From Stratiolaelaps scimitus (lineage: Eukaryota; Arthropoda; Arachnida; Mesostigmata; Laelapidae), in assembly GCA_019614645.1 (NCBI GenBank), contig JABWDB010000071.1, positions 496,001-560,000 of the forward strand: a stretch of 64,000 bases of DNA, written 5' to 3'. The translations under genes and the position numbers were made by a program. Under the pieces are notes generated by a model. It was not told the origin of the DNA, did not search any database, and saw nothing but the letters and a program-made list of their open reading frames with translations. Positions 50,361 through 63,040 of this stretch are shown here, piece after piece (positions within the stretch are counted from its first letter, which is position 1; the number at the start of each line of letters is the position of its first letter).

Positions 50361-50930
50361 CAAGCGTACTCCTCTGAAAATTACAATACGATCACGAACA
50401 AACCAAAGGTTAAAATTCACACCGTGCAAGTTTATCTAAGTGCGTGTATTTCAATTTTGACTTTTTTCAGAAAGGCTAAAATACATGCTTCACTTTTTAA
50501 AGGGCCTTGACCTGGAGTTAGACTCTTTAGTACGGAAACGGGCCTTAGCAAATTTTTAAATGGGTTAGGTCACCAATTTTATCAAAGAACTGACAGATGG
50601 CAGAAGGCACTGAGAAGTTCCTAAAAATATACACTTCCATGGAAGATTTCATATATTTACTATTATATGCATTATATTATATTATATGGGGAGGAAGAGG
50701 ACAAAGATATGTTGGCTCTTAGAATAATAGATAAAGCAGTTAAATCTCTTTCAACTCGAAGCTAGTATTGCTTACCGCCTGGGCGTACAGTCCGGATTCG
50801 CTACCTTCTTCTAAAAATCTTACGCCCTGCGAAATCCCAGACTTCGTTTGTTGGACAGTGTATATACTATGTACATATGTATAGACAGAATTCACTATAG
50901 TTAAGAAGTGAGTGATTCCACTACACTCCT
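50361..50930. other. No recognised feature
   Basis: AT-rich spacer between the BEL/Pao fragment and the R1 fragment. Confidence 0.4.
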
Positions 50931-50934
50931 GACG

Positions 50935-51475
50935 AGCGACGCAGGCTCTGGGATAAAGGCCCCGAGGGCTCTAAGGAAGTAGAAAGAGAAGCGATATTTG
51001 CTGCTTGGCAGGAGGAGTGGACCGCGCTACGCCGGGATGACCCTGGCGTAAAGGTCCGTGATCTGATCCACGACATAAAGAACTGGATGAACCGTCCGGG
51101 GGGCAGATGGATTTCTTTCTGACTCAGGTTATCACCGGTCACGGAGACTTCCAAGCACACCTTGACGACTTTAATGTGACTCCACAATCGGGAAGCTGCA
51201 TTCACAGCATGGAAGGGCCAAAGGACGATGCCTTCCACACGCTACTTGTCTGCCCTGCCCTGGAGCCCGCAAGCACTCTAGCTCTGAACAAGGTCACGCG
51301 CCGTTGGCAGCTGAACAGCGAGGCGAGAAGCACAAGTTCCTGTGAGAGGGGCTGCTATCTAGTAGCTGGTGTAACGGATAACAGAAGCGGGTGCGTGTGG
51401 TCTCCTCGGCGGAAGACCACACGCAGCCGCTTAGTTGTGAGGCCTGGTCTGCATGAGCATTCTCCGTGATAAAAA
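50935..51475 (+). mobile_element. R1-clade LINE C-terminal fragment
   Basis: The frames read VKVRDLIHDIKNWMNRPGG, MDFFLTQVITGHGDFQAHLD and DDAFHTLLVCPALEPA. The last is the R1 C-terminal knuckle, D-D-A-x-H-T-L-x-x-C, with the first cysteine pair changed. A third R1 lineage piece in this window. Confidence 0.7.
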
Positions 51476-53265
51476 AAATCACTCTAGTTGTCATCTAATA
51501 ACAGTGATATATAAGCTGGCTTTTTCCGTTGATTTTCGGTTCGATTAAATCAGATTATAAATAAAGAAAGATGGCTTGCTTTTTAACTCTAATGTTCGAG
51601 CGATGTTGCCAGGTCTACCTGGACTACCCGGCATAGAAGATAGCTATTTTCTCACAGTCTTCATTGTTGGTGTATATGCTGTAAACTTGTCAATTGTACA
51701 ATACTTACTAGCCTGTTGTTGGTCAAATTTAATCAGTCGTTGATACCTCTATATGCTAAATACCCGATGTAAACCAGCTCTCTGCGATAAAAATAATTTG
51801 AGTGTTATGCATTCTTTCGTATGTGCAAAGGGAGTTTACTTTCCCAAGACGGCAAAACAGGTGCGCGTTTTCTTAAATACAATTGATGCGTGGGGAGTGT
51901 TCAAGTCCTTCTTGCATCTTTTACTTCAGTGAATTTGCGTAAGCATTCGTCAGAGCTGGTAAGCTCCCTCATTAGACTTTCCATTATAATTTTAAGCTGA
52001 CTCAACTATTCCCCAATACGACAGGCCTCGGAACCACCTCGGGGCCTTTCCTTACCCGTCTACTTAACCACGAATGTTCATTACAGTACTGAGATTGTTC
52101 CGTACCGATGTGAATCACCGGCCGATCATTAAGAATAGCATTCTACATTCAGGCTCGATACGAACAAGGTTCACGTGACCATTATATCAGATTCGATATG
52201 AGTTGAGTGTGGCCACCTGACACGGGTTCTGCCTTCCAGGTGTAGGCATAGTGTGGCATATGATTATTGGTATACTGGCTACAATCAGGAAACGGCCGGT
52301 GTGACAGTCTAGGAATGATACTGGTATCCTTGCTGATAGTGCATTTTCTGCGCGGGCGAGAGTCGACTGAGCTAACTGGACCCTCTCCCGGATATTCGTG
52401 AATATGGGTAAATATATTTGCTCTTATATGCGATTGCAATGCCCGTTATTTGAAAGTGACCTTGACCCATTCCAGAAAAGACATAGCAGGATAACAGTTG
52501 TTGGCAACATGTCAACATACTCAGCATGAGAGTATTAATTTACTACAATAGTTCCTTAAAAATTTAATCTGTTCAATATCATCCCGAAGATCTGTAGTCC
52601 GAAGACTCGGACATATTCTCTAACATTACTATCTTTACGCATGCTCTACGGCCTCGTGTGGCTATGGGCGCTAAATGCTTCCTTAGGTTGAGGTATGGGT
52701 TTTATATAGTCTCTAGCCTGACCCCTGGCCATTATCCCGCGACGCCCGTCTTGCCCGCTGTGTTATTGGTTCCGCTTGGGACTTCTTCTCTAGAACGGGC
52801 CACGCGACAACGGGATGGCCCCCAAAGAACATTCTACAAGAACTCGTCCGACACTTTGACCATGCCAATAACGTTGAACTGGTCATCACTGTGGAAGACC
52901 AAACAACCATTGCACACTTCAGTGCATATTCATGATGATATTAGATGATCCGAAAATTTGGGACTTCGACTATTGGAGCACAAATGTGGTGCGTTGCAGC
53001 TCGGGAGTTATGAGGTGAAGGCTGGATATTGCCGGTCTTCAGTTCTTCTACGCGCATCCTCAGTCTGTCTAACACTGCTTGAATCTCACGTCATCCCCCT
53101 TCTATTGTATGCGTTGGTAGTTGGGAATGCAATAAAAGAAAGTGATGATGACACGGAATTACTTCCTCCGTAAAAACCTTGAAACCTTGAAAACAGGTGC
53201 CACCTGAATCGCCTCTCATTAGAACTATCATGAGTAACAGAGAGATTAAAATCAATTGACCTCAA
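51476..53265. other. No recognised gene
   Basis: A GC-richer part at 52640-53170 has open frames on both strands. The + strand has LLESHVIPLLLYALVVGNA, faintly like a LINE thumb, which is too weak to call. The rest is AT-rich. Confidence 0.3.
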
Positions 53266-53269
53266 GTAT

Positions 53270-53935
53270 TTCAAACGAATATTGCGCGACGAGGAACCTT
53301 TCGATGAATACTTCGATCTCGTTTGGATAAATAGCAGGAAAGTATTTGCCTAAATCGACCGCACACACAGGAAAGGTCAACCACTTGTTCATGTGGCGAA
53401 TATCGAGGAAGAAGAGCCTCTAACAGCTTTTTGACTTGTCGCGGAATTGCAACCAAGGCTGGAGTCGAAGCGAACGTCCGAAACGTACAAAGATATCTTC
53501 AGGCATCAGAACATCTTGTTCATAGAAAACTCAAACGAAAACCGCTTTTAATATTGAACCACAGATCCAAGATTGAGCTTTGCTAGTGCGCAAATTTCGT
53601 CTACAGAAGAGTGGCAAGGTGTGCTGTTTTCCTATGAAAAGAGATTCAATCTCGACGGTCCTGCTGGGCATTCTTATTATATTCACGACATTAGGAAAGA
53701 ATAGAAAGTCCACGAGAAGCAGGTAGTGGTGGTGTGATGATTTGGGCCGGTATTGGCTACAACGGGAACACCGATTTGGTCTTCGTAAACGGGCGGATGA
53801 ATAATCATGCTTATGTTTCTATGTTGGAGGATCAACTCAGGAATCACGCCAAGAAGATCTGTGCTGGAAGATTCATTTTCCAGTAGGATGGAATGTTCTT
53901 GATCAAAACCTCATACGTAAATTTTATGAATCTGT
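53270..53935 (+). mobile_element. Tc1-like transposase relic
   Basis: The frame pieces read FSYEKRFNLDGPAGHSYYIH then DIRKE (compare Tc1 FSDExxFNLDGPDGxxYYxHD), SGGVMIWAGIGYNGNTDLVF then VNGRMNNHAYVSMLEDQL, and GRFIFQ-stop-DG for FQQDNA. The first catalytic Asp region has a Y-E change. Stops and frameshifts are present. Confidence 0.75.
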
Positions 53936-54299
53936 GCCCAGTCGATTAATTTCTGTTCTGGAGAAGGGCGGCAGCCCGACAAATACTAAATTAGTAAAAA
54001 CAAATTGTCGGAGAACGATGGTATAACTCAGTTGTGTTCAACAAACACTAGGTGGACTATCATTGTGTCGCACCCTCAAAACGACAATTTCCGATATCAA
54101 ATAGAGTTAGAAATAATAGTCAAATATTTGTGGAATGTTCTTAAAATGTGATTTTTGAATGACTGAAAGCGAAACTGCAGTACTACTTACGATTGAGAGA
54201 AAAAAAAGTTCAGAAAAAAAAACAGAAACATGGCGGTGGGCTATCCTTTTGACGCGGTATATATAAATATATATCCATTAATGTGTACAATTATTAGTG

Positions 54300-54640
54300 A
54301 CGAAGTTGGGGACAGGATGTCACAGACCGAGGTTATCATGGTGAACCTGAAGGGAGTCGGTCTCATTGCCTCTTTGCATAGCAAGGGAAAGGTGCCGCAG
54401 AAGGAAGGACATTGCGCACTTGTCCCCGGTGGCGCAGACAAGCTTGTGGCAGACCTCGTCGAGGAAATCGGCAGTGAGGGCCCGGAGCCAACTGAGATTT
54501 CGAAGTCATGGGTCCCGAATCGCCTGGAGAGCGGCCTACCTCCATAACATGGCCTGCTCCGCACGGGTTACCGCTTAGCCGAGGGTGATTGCACAGTGGT
54601 TGGTATAAACGGGCTCGACTAGAATTCATGGCGATCCATT
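54300..54640 (-). mobile_element. 3' end of the intron 1/2 non-LTR element (copy 3, degraded)
   Basis: The + strand words GCAGAAGGAAGGA, TTGTCCCCGGTGGCGC, CCTGCTCCGCACG, TACCGC and GTGATTGCACAGTG align in order with the + strand at 25050-25280, i.e. the reverse of the element's 3' coding end. Divergence is much greater than between copies 1 and 2. Confidence 0.7.
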
Positions 54641-57600
54641 TACTGCCTGCGTTCCTCTCATATTGCCAGTCCGAGTTTTGTGTCGTTCGGTTCTTGTTAC
54701 AGAACTTGTTTTGTTCAATCTAACGCAACTTTAATATTTACCTAGTTTGTGCCTAGTGTCTCTCACTCCAGCACAAGTATACATGTTTCGTTGTTTGATT
54801 TTTTTCTCTTAAGATTTTCCATTTCCTTAAATTTTGGCCTTAGCGTTCTGGTGTTTAGCATTCCTGCTCTACGGTCTGTTAGCAACCCCGATGATTTGGG
54901 TTCGTGTATAGTATTTCTCCTGGACGAAGATATTGTTTCTTGTTTTCGCTACACAATACCGAAGAGGCTGCATCCTTTGCATTTCTGCTCCCCATCTAGT
55001 AGTCTCCGTCTTTTCGTTGATTTCTGTAATTATTATTCGTTTATTTTTGCTAGACTACCAATAGCATTATCTACCTCTATATTTTCAGCATGTTTACTTT
55101 TCCGGAAGTATGTTTATATTCCCTATTTACTCTATTTTACGGTTATGAAGTATGACGACTGTATTTTAAATATAGTAGCACATTGAGATACTTGCTGTAA
55201 TGAATATATAGTCAAGATTTATGTTGGAGCGAATGTCAAAGGAATGATATATTCCATGAGGACACGTTGAGATATAGGTGAATTGTGTAATACATACAAG
55301 CGTTGTAGATACAAAACATTACAAAGCTGTCTACCCAGTGGCTAGGACGGCTAAGTCTCAGGGTATACAAAGCCGAGAATCCCAAGTTAGAGTCCAGATT
55401 TTAAAAACGGAGTGCTTGAATTAAAAAGAAAACTTACTAGAAAATATTCCAATTTTGCCCATAATAATCGTAGAGACGGAGGGGCTGTTCGAGATCCGCT
55501 GATTTCTCGAACCGATGGAGAACTAATATCTTTGCTTGGCGTGTGTCATTCAACTTGGAAAGTGGTTTATTTGCTACAAGTAGACGCTACAATCGCGATA
55601 TTTTCACAACAAATATTTAAACTCAGTTAAACTTAGTTCAAAACAGTGCGCTTTCCAAAGCAGAGAGAACATTTTGAGAGAAATTTGTTTATCAACCGTA
55701 TTCCAAATTCGTGAAGTTCGTGTGCTTCTGCTCCGACTTGTAAAAATATGTCAGTTCAACTTGACACATAGATTGAATTCCGCGTCTTGTTTTCCCATAT
55801 TCAATAAATTGAATCTATTCGTTGAGCTACTCTTGTAAGCAGGCTTATAATCAACGGATACAGCTACACTCTCTATGAACGTTTTACTTATAGTATTATA
55901 TTACTTTCGTAGACTAACGGCTAAAATGCCTGAACGCATGGCCGGGCTTCATAGCTTCATCAAGGATTATTAGTCGCTACTCTGCGAGGCTCACTCACCT
56001 CAACCTTAAAACGTTTGTCTCCCCACTCGAGGAGGACGAATTGAAGACCTCGCTACCTATTAAGTTTAGAGATTACTCCACTGTGGCCTCTGATTTGGCT
56101 AAGCTGCCGAATTGAAAACGTGCATTGCTTGTTTAGAGCTATGTACACTCACATACATTGCAGTATCAACATGCGTTGCTCTCTTCTCTCTTAGATACAC
56201 AGTCATACGGGACTGAAAATATCCCTCCCTCTTCATTGTAGTGGGTGTTTCAACAAATCACATCTTCTAATGTCTACAAGTGGCTACCTGTCTAATTCAA
56301 TATCCATAACCTACTCTGCTTGTTCGTTAATAATTCACTCACAGTGAACTGTTGTTTCTATTTTTATGCTCTACCTTTATGAGATTCACGTGGGATATTG
56401 TCTCTCAAATAAAATTCACCCTCCTAGAATGAATTCCTCCTAAGTTGGCCTGACCACGTTCCCACATCCTTTTGCTCTGATCTCAAGTGAACGACTCGAT
56501 TCTAGGTTCAGAGGACTGCTTCAATATAACATTCGCTTGCTTCAACACGCGAGTACATACACAAGCTTTCCATAAATGTATTCATTTTCAGAAGTGGCTA
56601 AGTACCGAATGCGCTCCTGCCTATAGTGCCCGTTCGGTTATAATTCAATACAATAACAAAGTGTAATTCAAACTGTTAAGTCACTTCACGGGGCTCGAAC
56701 AGTCGAGTTGGTCGAGTTTGCCACAATTTATAGATACTCTATAATACTTTACCTCATACTGATATGATAAAAATGTCTGTGTGATGATGGGGTTAAAATC
56801 GCCTTTTTGGCGACTTTGGATGTTAAACCTTTACCTTTATTGATCCGATCACGAAATATGAATAATTAGCATATTAGTATTATTATTATTATTATCTTTC
56901 AGTATTATATGTGGTAATAATTACTTACATTGTCAATGGCATGCTTTTTTATATTTGTTTAACGTTCGCAATTTCGACCATGTTATGTTGGTAGAATTTC
57001 ATGACGTTAAGTTGACCTTGTCGGAGTGGGCGCTAACTCCAATTTCTACAATTCGCGGTGTTTCCAGTTAATTATCATAAAAATATCCACTCCAAAAAGT
57101 GTCAATCTCTTGGGGTATCTTTTTTTATTAATTATTTTTTTCAAATAAAGATGAAATGAAAAAAGATATATCCCCAAAAACACAGCCAAACAAACAGTAG
57201 GCCAGTGCATATTGTAACCTCTAAGATGGTTTAGTTTTCGTCCTTAGACACACATTTGAAGTATGTAATGATAACCGAACCCGAAACACGTTTTAATTTA
57301 AAACACTCTTAAACGAAATTTGTAGATTCCTCGAGTCTCGAAATGTGTTCCAAGTTGATCATCTTCTGATACATTCGTAGACAATCGACCGAACACTCTA
57401 CAGAGGTGTCAAGCAACCGTTCACTATTTCTCGGAAGTAGAAAGATCAGAGGGAGAAAGAGAGAGAAAGAAAGAGATCAGGAGAGGTAAAACCCTGAAAG
57501 GATTTTATAAATGCTATTGTAGAATCATTAACGATGCTAAAGATGATTATGATGGTGATGATGATGATTATTATTATGGATCATCCTCATCGTCGTCATT

Positions 57601-57690
57601 AACATCGTTAAGAATCATATATAACGAGGATTGCTGCTCATTTTTAAGCCATTGCTCTCAATAGTGCACTTAGTAGTGGTTGTGATGTGC
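54641..57690. other. AT-rich intergenic region with SINE scraps
   Basis: A family S2-like piece at about 55325-55400 has AGTGGCTAGGACGGCTAAGT. A reversed piece at 56690-56725 has GGGGCTCGAAC. A GA-rich run is at 57449-57480 and an (ATT)n run near 56877-56893. The open frame 54749-55186 is hydrophobic and AT-rich without a domain. Confidence 0.4.
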
Positions 57691-57697
57691 TGTTGTT

Positions 57698-57853
57698 ATG
57701 GTGCCTGCGCTCGTTGGGTGGTCCCTTCTGCTGTGGTTGCCGGCAACGTCGGTGGCCACAGGACGTCTAAACAGCGGAACGTCAAGTGAGACGCTTCTTT
57801 CTACTCCATCTACAGCCGTACAGACGCCGGTTCGTGTCTATATGCGTATGCTG
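57698..57853 (+). CDS. Possible first coding exon of a secreted/membrane protein
   Basis: ATG at 57698 opens MVPALVGWSLLLWLPATSVA, a textbook signal peptide with a likely cut before TGRLN. A Ser/Thr-rich stretch GTSSETLLSTPSTAVQTP follows. Donor candidates are AA|GTGAGA (exon end 57785), C|GTATGC (57845) and CTG|GTATCC (57853); I cannot choose. No homologue is recognised, so function is unknown. Confidence 0.4.
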
Positions 57854-57910
57854 GTATCCATGATCATTCAGGCTGACTTCATAACACCACCGCCACCGCT
57901 ACAGTTGTGA

Positions 57911-58530
57911 ATATATGAGAATGCATATAGCAATTGCCGACGGTTAACAAACTGTTAGTCTTCTGATCAATCATGCCCAAAGGGTAGCGAATTTGCTCTG
58001 AATAATGTCCAACGAAACCCACTGCGAATTAGATGGTCACCTTGATTAGGGACATTCAGTAGCATCATATAGATAAAAAGGAAGGATTTGATTTACGACA
58101 TTAAACCACAGGTATACATTTGATCACGTCCAGGGTTTGTTTAGTGCTTAGGCCGGTCAGATAAGAGTAGATCTGAGGGTCAGCTCAAAGTTTGTTTATT
58201 ACTATATTAAGGTTCATAAGAATGAGTTAATTTAGGCTACTGTTCACATTTGCGCATACGTTTTGCCATTCGAGAACCCCCACCAAATCTGCTGCAGTGC
58301 TAGATGCACTTGGAATCACTTGAAGTGTTAAATAATCCCGAAAAGCTTCCGTCGGTCAGTAAATGGACTATATAGTGCCTTTACTGGAAGCGCCGATTAT
58401 TATAAGTACACGCCCATTTTGATTTATTGCCTAATCGCTAATGTAAAATGAAACCCACTACATTTATGTGCTACAATGACCGACTACACGATCGGCGAAA
58501 ACAATCCAAGCTTGCACGTTTGATGTGAAC
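57911..58530 (+). other. Possible intron with a SINE S3 tail
   Basis: At 58140-58195 the words GGCCGGTCAGATAAG and GAGGGTCAGCTCAAA match the 3' part of the S3 copies. The rest is featureless. Confidence 0.4.
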
Positions 58531-58541
58531 AGATTTGACAG

Positions 58542-58930
58542 GTCGAGAAGTCAATGCTGTTGCCCCTGAAAGAAGTGGGCTACCACCATTACTAGCAGCT
58601 TTTGTCGAGTCTTCTAGTTCCAACAGAATCGAGGCAACAGAAGCAGAATTAGTGGTAGTAGTAGTCGCCGCCGCAGAAGCAGCAGCAGGTCCACCGGTGA
58701 CTGCCGGCAGTTGTTCCTTTTGCGTCAGCCAGAATGAGTGGTGCCTTCCTTTCCCCTCTCCTTTGGTCGCTCGCGGAACGGAAAAGCGTTGCTCACTCCT
58801 CCCCGTGATGCTGTCGGGAGGACCACTGGGTCGGACGGACCACACACGATCGCTTCATCGACATCAACAAAGACTTCATTCGCCGACGGCCACTTCGTAT
58901 TGGTCGCCTGTCGCCCGCCACCAGCCAGTG
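58542..58930 (+). CDS. Possible low-complexity coding exon (strand uncertain)
   Basis: A GC-richer block opens after TTTGACAG with a frame to a stop at 58931. It encodes GREVNAVAPERSGLPPLLAA, then a Val/Ala-rich run. The minus strand is also open (58845-58471) with a Ser/Ala/Thr-rich frame, so the coding strand is not settled. A donor of phase 1 at 57785 would join this frame (inference). Confidence 0.25.
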
Positions 58931-59440
58931 TAGTGCCGGCGAACTTAGCCGCCAACCGAAACAAAATCAACATCTGAGAACTACATACCTCCCACTGTCT
59001 GTGCTGTCATTGGCTTTGGGCCTTGCTGACGTTATCGACCTGTTATGTCCATGTTCCTCAGCCGTTCGTTCCTAGGTAAATTTTTGCACAGGTGACTTGT
59101 GTGACTTGATGTACTCGCCAGCAATTGACTATCTCATCAAAGTTACCACGTGGACGTACTTGGAATGTACACTTCACCTATTGCTGAATCACCGGCCAGT
59201 TCCTCGACAGCACACCTGAAGTGAAATTCAAGTTTCGATTAAACTGGTACTTTCCAAGTAGGCATACACTGAAAGCACGTTATGAAGTATGCTTTGAATC
59301 GTGTTATGGTGACTATCGTTCTTGCAACACACTTGGATTATTTGATGTACTCTTTCAACAAGCCAACTCGAAGTTATCCACAGATCTCTTGCGTCTAATC
59401 AAGTATAATTAAAGACGTAGCAATATACTGCTTCAGGTTT

Positions 59441-59608
59441 TTGAACTTCAACTTCAGTGAGATGGCTCCAGTGGATCCAATTGAAGTGGACCCATCTGTT
59501 TTCTACAACCGGAACGAGGACCGAATCAATATTGTGACCTCTTTTGCGGGGGGTTCTCTTGAGATATTAGCTTCAAACCCGAAAGCCCTTCTGCAGGTGT
59601 TATTCAAG
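59441..59608 (+). CDS. Possible internal exon of the 57.7 kb gene
   Basis: Between GCTTCAG and a strong donor AAG|GTGAGT at 59609 the frame encodes FNFSEMAPVDPIEVDPSVFY then NRNEDRINIVTSFAGGSLEI. No domain is recognised. A further open frame upstream (about 59205-59410, FKFRLNWYFPSRHTLKARYE) could be another exon. Confidence 0.3.
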
Positions 59609-59619
59609 GTGAGTTTCAA

Positions 59620-60575
59620 GGGATTTCTTACCTTTGATTGAAACAAATAAGATATTGTTTAAGCATTGCTAGCAAGTGACTAAGTAATTAACTTTCGAAC
59701 TATAAACACTGTTATAGTTTCGATTTGTATGTGCCCAATGGACAACACTGCTAGGGTGTCCTAAATATTTTTGGAATTGTAAAGAAAACAAACGTCTATC
59801 GAGGAATTGGTTGATTTATGAAGTGATCCCTCGGAGCTAAATACATACGCACAGCACACCCTTGGTTATATACTGAGAACTTAAAGTAAAGAGTTTAAAA
59901 CGAAGATCGCAATAAATTTCATCCTTGAATCTCTTTCAAATAAAGGTGGTACGTGCGATTTCTAATTAAAAGAAGGTTCTGATGGCCAGTTCTTCCGTAT
60001 GGGACAGTTAATTGACCATAGCGAAATGCAGCTTTCTCGATTTAGACTTAACAAAGCATAGTGTTCTGGGATTCCTGATTGTGTTGGGGCTGGATTCCGG
60101 CGTACTGCAGAGATTCCTCTGCAGTCTCTGTTTTTATTTTAAGAATATTAAGAATATCATACCACAAGGCGTTTACAGATTTTACCCTGACAGTCTTATG
60201 GACGAATGAATACCTCTGAGGGCAATACGCGAGCGAGAAGCAATTCATAAGTTCTCTCAAACAGAAGTTCGTCGCCTCGGTTTCGGAGTACGTTGTACTT
60301 TATCTAAAAATGATCTTATTTCATGCAAACTAGTTGGTGTATTCATTTCAATGACCGACAACGTGTGCGATCTTCGAATAGGAAACACGCCAAACCTTTA
60401 TTTTAAAATCCACATTATAAGCCAGTTACTTGACAGTGACTTGCTTCATATTCAAATATCCCGGATTTTATTCTAACATTTGTGGTAAAGGTGTTATTTC
60501 AACCAAATGTACTAATTGTTGAGAAGTATGGTCGCCGCATCTAAGAATCATGCTGATGCTATTGGAAAATTTCAA
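59620..60575. other. No recognised feature
   Basis: AT-rich; overlapping opposite-strand open frames at 60012-60260 lack domains. Confidence 0.4.
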
Positions 60576-60577
60576 AA

Positions 60578-60579
<2 letters not shown>

Positions 60580-60606
<27 letters not shown>
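60580..60606. repeat. (AT)n microsatellite
   Basis: Dinucleotide run 40 bases before a long hairpin. Confidence 0.85.
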
Positions 60607-60608
<2 letters not shown>

Positions 60609-60645
60609 TCAATTATATATACACGCTTAGGGACTGGGGAAGTGG

Positions 60646-60700
60646 GACCCCCTTGTTTTATTCCATTAGGGATACATTAATGGAATAACACAAGGGGGTC
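60646..60700. repeat. 23-bp inverted repeat (hairpin)
   Basis: Arms 60646-60668 and 60678-60700 pair over 23 positions with one mismatch, around a 9-base loop. The arm starts GACCCCCTTGT and ends ATTCCATTA. Confidence 0.85.
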
Positions 60701-61275
60701 ATTACATAAATTACAAAATAATGCTCAGATTCGCACTGCGCTGTAACTTTAATTTGTTACACCACCTTGAGCGTCAAACAGGTCATTTCGAATTTTACAA
60801 GAGACTGAATTTATTATGCGGAAACAGAGTGTGCCCGCGCAACGATCGACGAAGGCGGGCCAATAAGTGGGATCGCGCGTTTGCCCCCCCACAGGGATGA
60901 CTCTCAGCAAACTCATAAAAGCCACCCTACAACGCATGAGCAGATATCAACGACTCAAGACGAGGGGACAAGCAAGTCGAGCCGAGCCTTGCCATTACGG
61001 TTTCCATCCGCCTTTGTTAACACGGATGTGCTCGTCTTAATGTAGACGTGGGAGGCGAAGCCGTTCGACCTAGAATGCTTCTACTCTGTCTATGCTCCGG
61101 CCAAAACTCAAGCTGGTCGCAGTCGTCTCAGCGGCGACGTATCAGTTTGATAAAAAACAACTTGGAGAGGTCACTGTGAAGTTGGTGGAGGAGAACATGT
61201 AATATAATAGTAGTTCTTCAAGGTGGCCGATGCAGCATGGTTGTAGCGTGTGTTCGGCCGGCAGGTACTGAGAGC
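60701..61275. other. Possible 5' part of the following LINE relic
   Basis: GC rises after about 60880. The minus-strand frame 60937-60749 is unrecognised. Plus-strand frames near 61080-61200 may belong to the RT element but show no clear motif. Confidence 0.3.
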
Positions 61276-61279
61276 ACGG

Positions 61280-61950
61280 CTGTTCTGGTCGACAAGTCAA
61301 CCGGGACCATGCAACACGTTCAATCTAACAAGGCATATGGTTTGAACCTCGTTCGCAACCTTGAGGCTTGCAGCCGATATGTTCTCATTTTGGATGAGCC
61401 TACTTAACGCCTGCGAAGAAACTGGAACAACGACTTGCTCAGTGTTATTCCTAAGGGTAAAGGTGAGCCGCTCGTGCTATCGTCGCCGGGAGCGATTGCC
61501 AAGAAGACCTGCTGTTTCAAACTTTTGGCACTTCTCATCACCCATCGACTCAATAGATTTCTGAGCAGGAATCTACCTGCTCTTGCATACCGGCCGAGCA
61601 GCACGGATTTTGCTCAGTATATTCTACGATCATAGCGTACAACACTCTACTCGAAGAAGAACATCGCGTCATTCGACAAGAAGAGGGCGTCCGATTCGTC
61701 TCTGCGGGACAAAATCCTTAACGAACTTGTAATGTGTGGCGCAACTAACAATGTGTTGCGCAACGCTTCCGTCGAACCACTGTAGGTGTGGCGTAAGGCG
61801 ACAACCTGAGCCCACTGTTATTGTTGCTGCTGTTAAGCGATCTCCTGATCCGGGTTAAGGACACGACTGACCCTGTGTTTGTACGAGTCGCTTCCATGTT
61901 CAGCAAGGTCACAAGTGTCGGAATATAATCGCCGTCAAAAAGCTTTCTAT
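61280..61950 (+). mobile_element. Non-LTR reverse transcriptase relic of another lineage
   Basis: Blocks in order: LSVIPKGKGEPLVLSSPGAI then AKKTCCFKLLALLITHRLNR (fingers), LPALAYRPSSTDFAQ (compare Q-x-G-FRPG-R-S-T), LRDKILNELVMCGATNNVLR (after motif A) and RQGDNLSPLLLLLLLSDLL (motif B, Q-G-D-x-L-S-P). The motif with GDNLSPLL differs from the R1 and CR1 types here and is closer to R2/RTE-like RTs. Frameshifted throughout. Confidence 0.6.
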
Positions 61951-63040
61951 GCAGACTGCTCTGAAGTTGTTCGAGATCAAAACTGCGCCTGTTGCCTCCT
62001 ACGGGCTTGAAGGCTCCTGGGAAGCGAATGAAGTCCGCATTTCTGCGCCGTCTCAAAGGGTCATAAATTTTGAAAGGGGTCCGCACTGTAAGAACGCGTG
62101 TCTCCAGATTAAGGAAACCACAGCTTAAAATTGTCCTTTGACAGAGTATGAATCGTAGTATATTGAAGAAGGGATTGAGTTGAGGTGGGCCATGAAAAGC
62201 ATCCATAGACCAGTTGCAACATCTTATATCCATCGGTTGAATCACTCTGGGTGTTTACCTACGCGGCGCTCGGTGACGTTTCCATGCGAGGAACCTAGTA
62301 TCTGAGTATAACTGTCTATTTGTAAACGTATTAATGCAAGCTTCGCTGTTTTTACCAACGGCTGATCTGCACCCAATAATACCCAATATCAGGCCCTGTA
62401 TATCAGTGGTAAGTAATGGGAGAATTGATCATAGAATATGTCGATTATTTAAAAACCGATAAATGAATTAATCACATGGAGTCCTTAGAAATCAGCTAGA
62501 TTTACGTCGTGCATGTGCGAACGCGCAGATTTTTCACAACTGTACAATAGAGTGAACACGAGTTGTTTAAAAGGTAAGAGAGAGCTGAAGAGGCAATTTC
62601 CATTGAGTTTATAAGGTACATATATGCAGACGATCTCAAACTGCACGGCTTATCTGATACAACAAGTGACGTGATCATTATTAAATATATAAATTAATAA
62701 AAAAAGATGGTGTGACCATATTGTACCCAAATACGTTGGTTTGAGTCTTAAAGATCCACACGAACACACCTCTTATAATGAGCTCATCACCATATTCGAT
62801 TCTTTTAAAGACCTTGGACTCAGCGTGACAAAAGAGCCAAATTTAAAACCCATACAATACAGATGAACGAACTATGAACGCTTCAATGTAATGTACCTTT
62901 TATACACTTTTTCACAATAGTTAAGTATCCTGGATCAAATATAATTGTGAATAACAATTTATTATATTGTGCCAACATTTGCATATTGTTGTAAGGTTTG
63001 ACGATCCGTTAAAACATCGAGATGCGGATTCTTCTTCTCG
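61951..63040. other. No recognised feature
   Basis: The 166-residue minus-strand frame 62245-61745 overlaps the RT relic and has no recognised domain; I treat it as chance. A faint YADDLKLHG-like reading at about 62620-62650 on the + strand may be another LINE scrap. Confidence 0.3.

Noticed and set aside
52640..53175. CR1-like LINE thumb
   Set aside because: Only a faint LLESHVIPLLLYALVV similarity; no second motif in order.
58471..58845. Minus-strand Ser/Ala/Thr-rich gene
   Set aside because: It is about as plausible as the + strand frame but lacks a good splice donor or start context; left as an alternative reading of the block.
61745..62245. 166-residue minus-strand protein
   Set aside because: It overlaps a recognisable + strand reverse transcriptase relic, has no domain and is likely a chance open frame.
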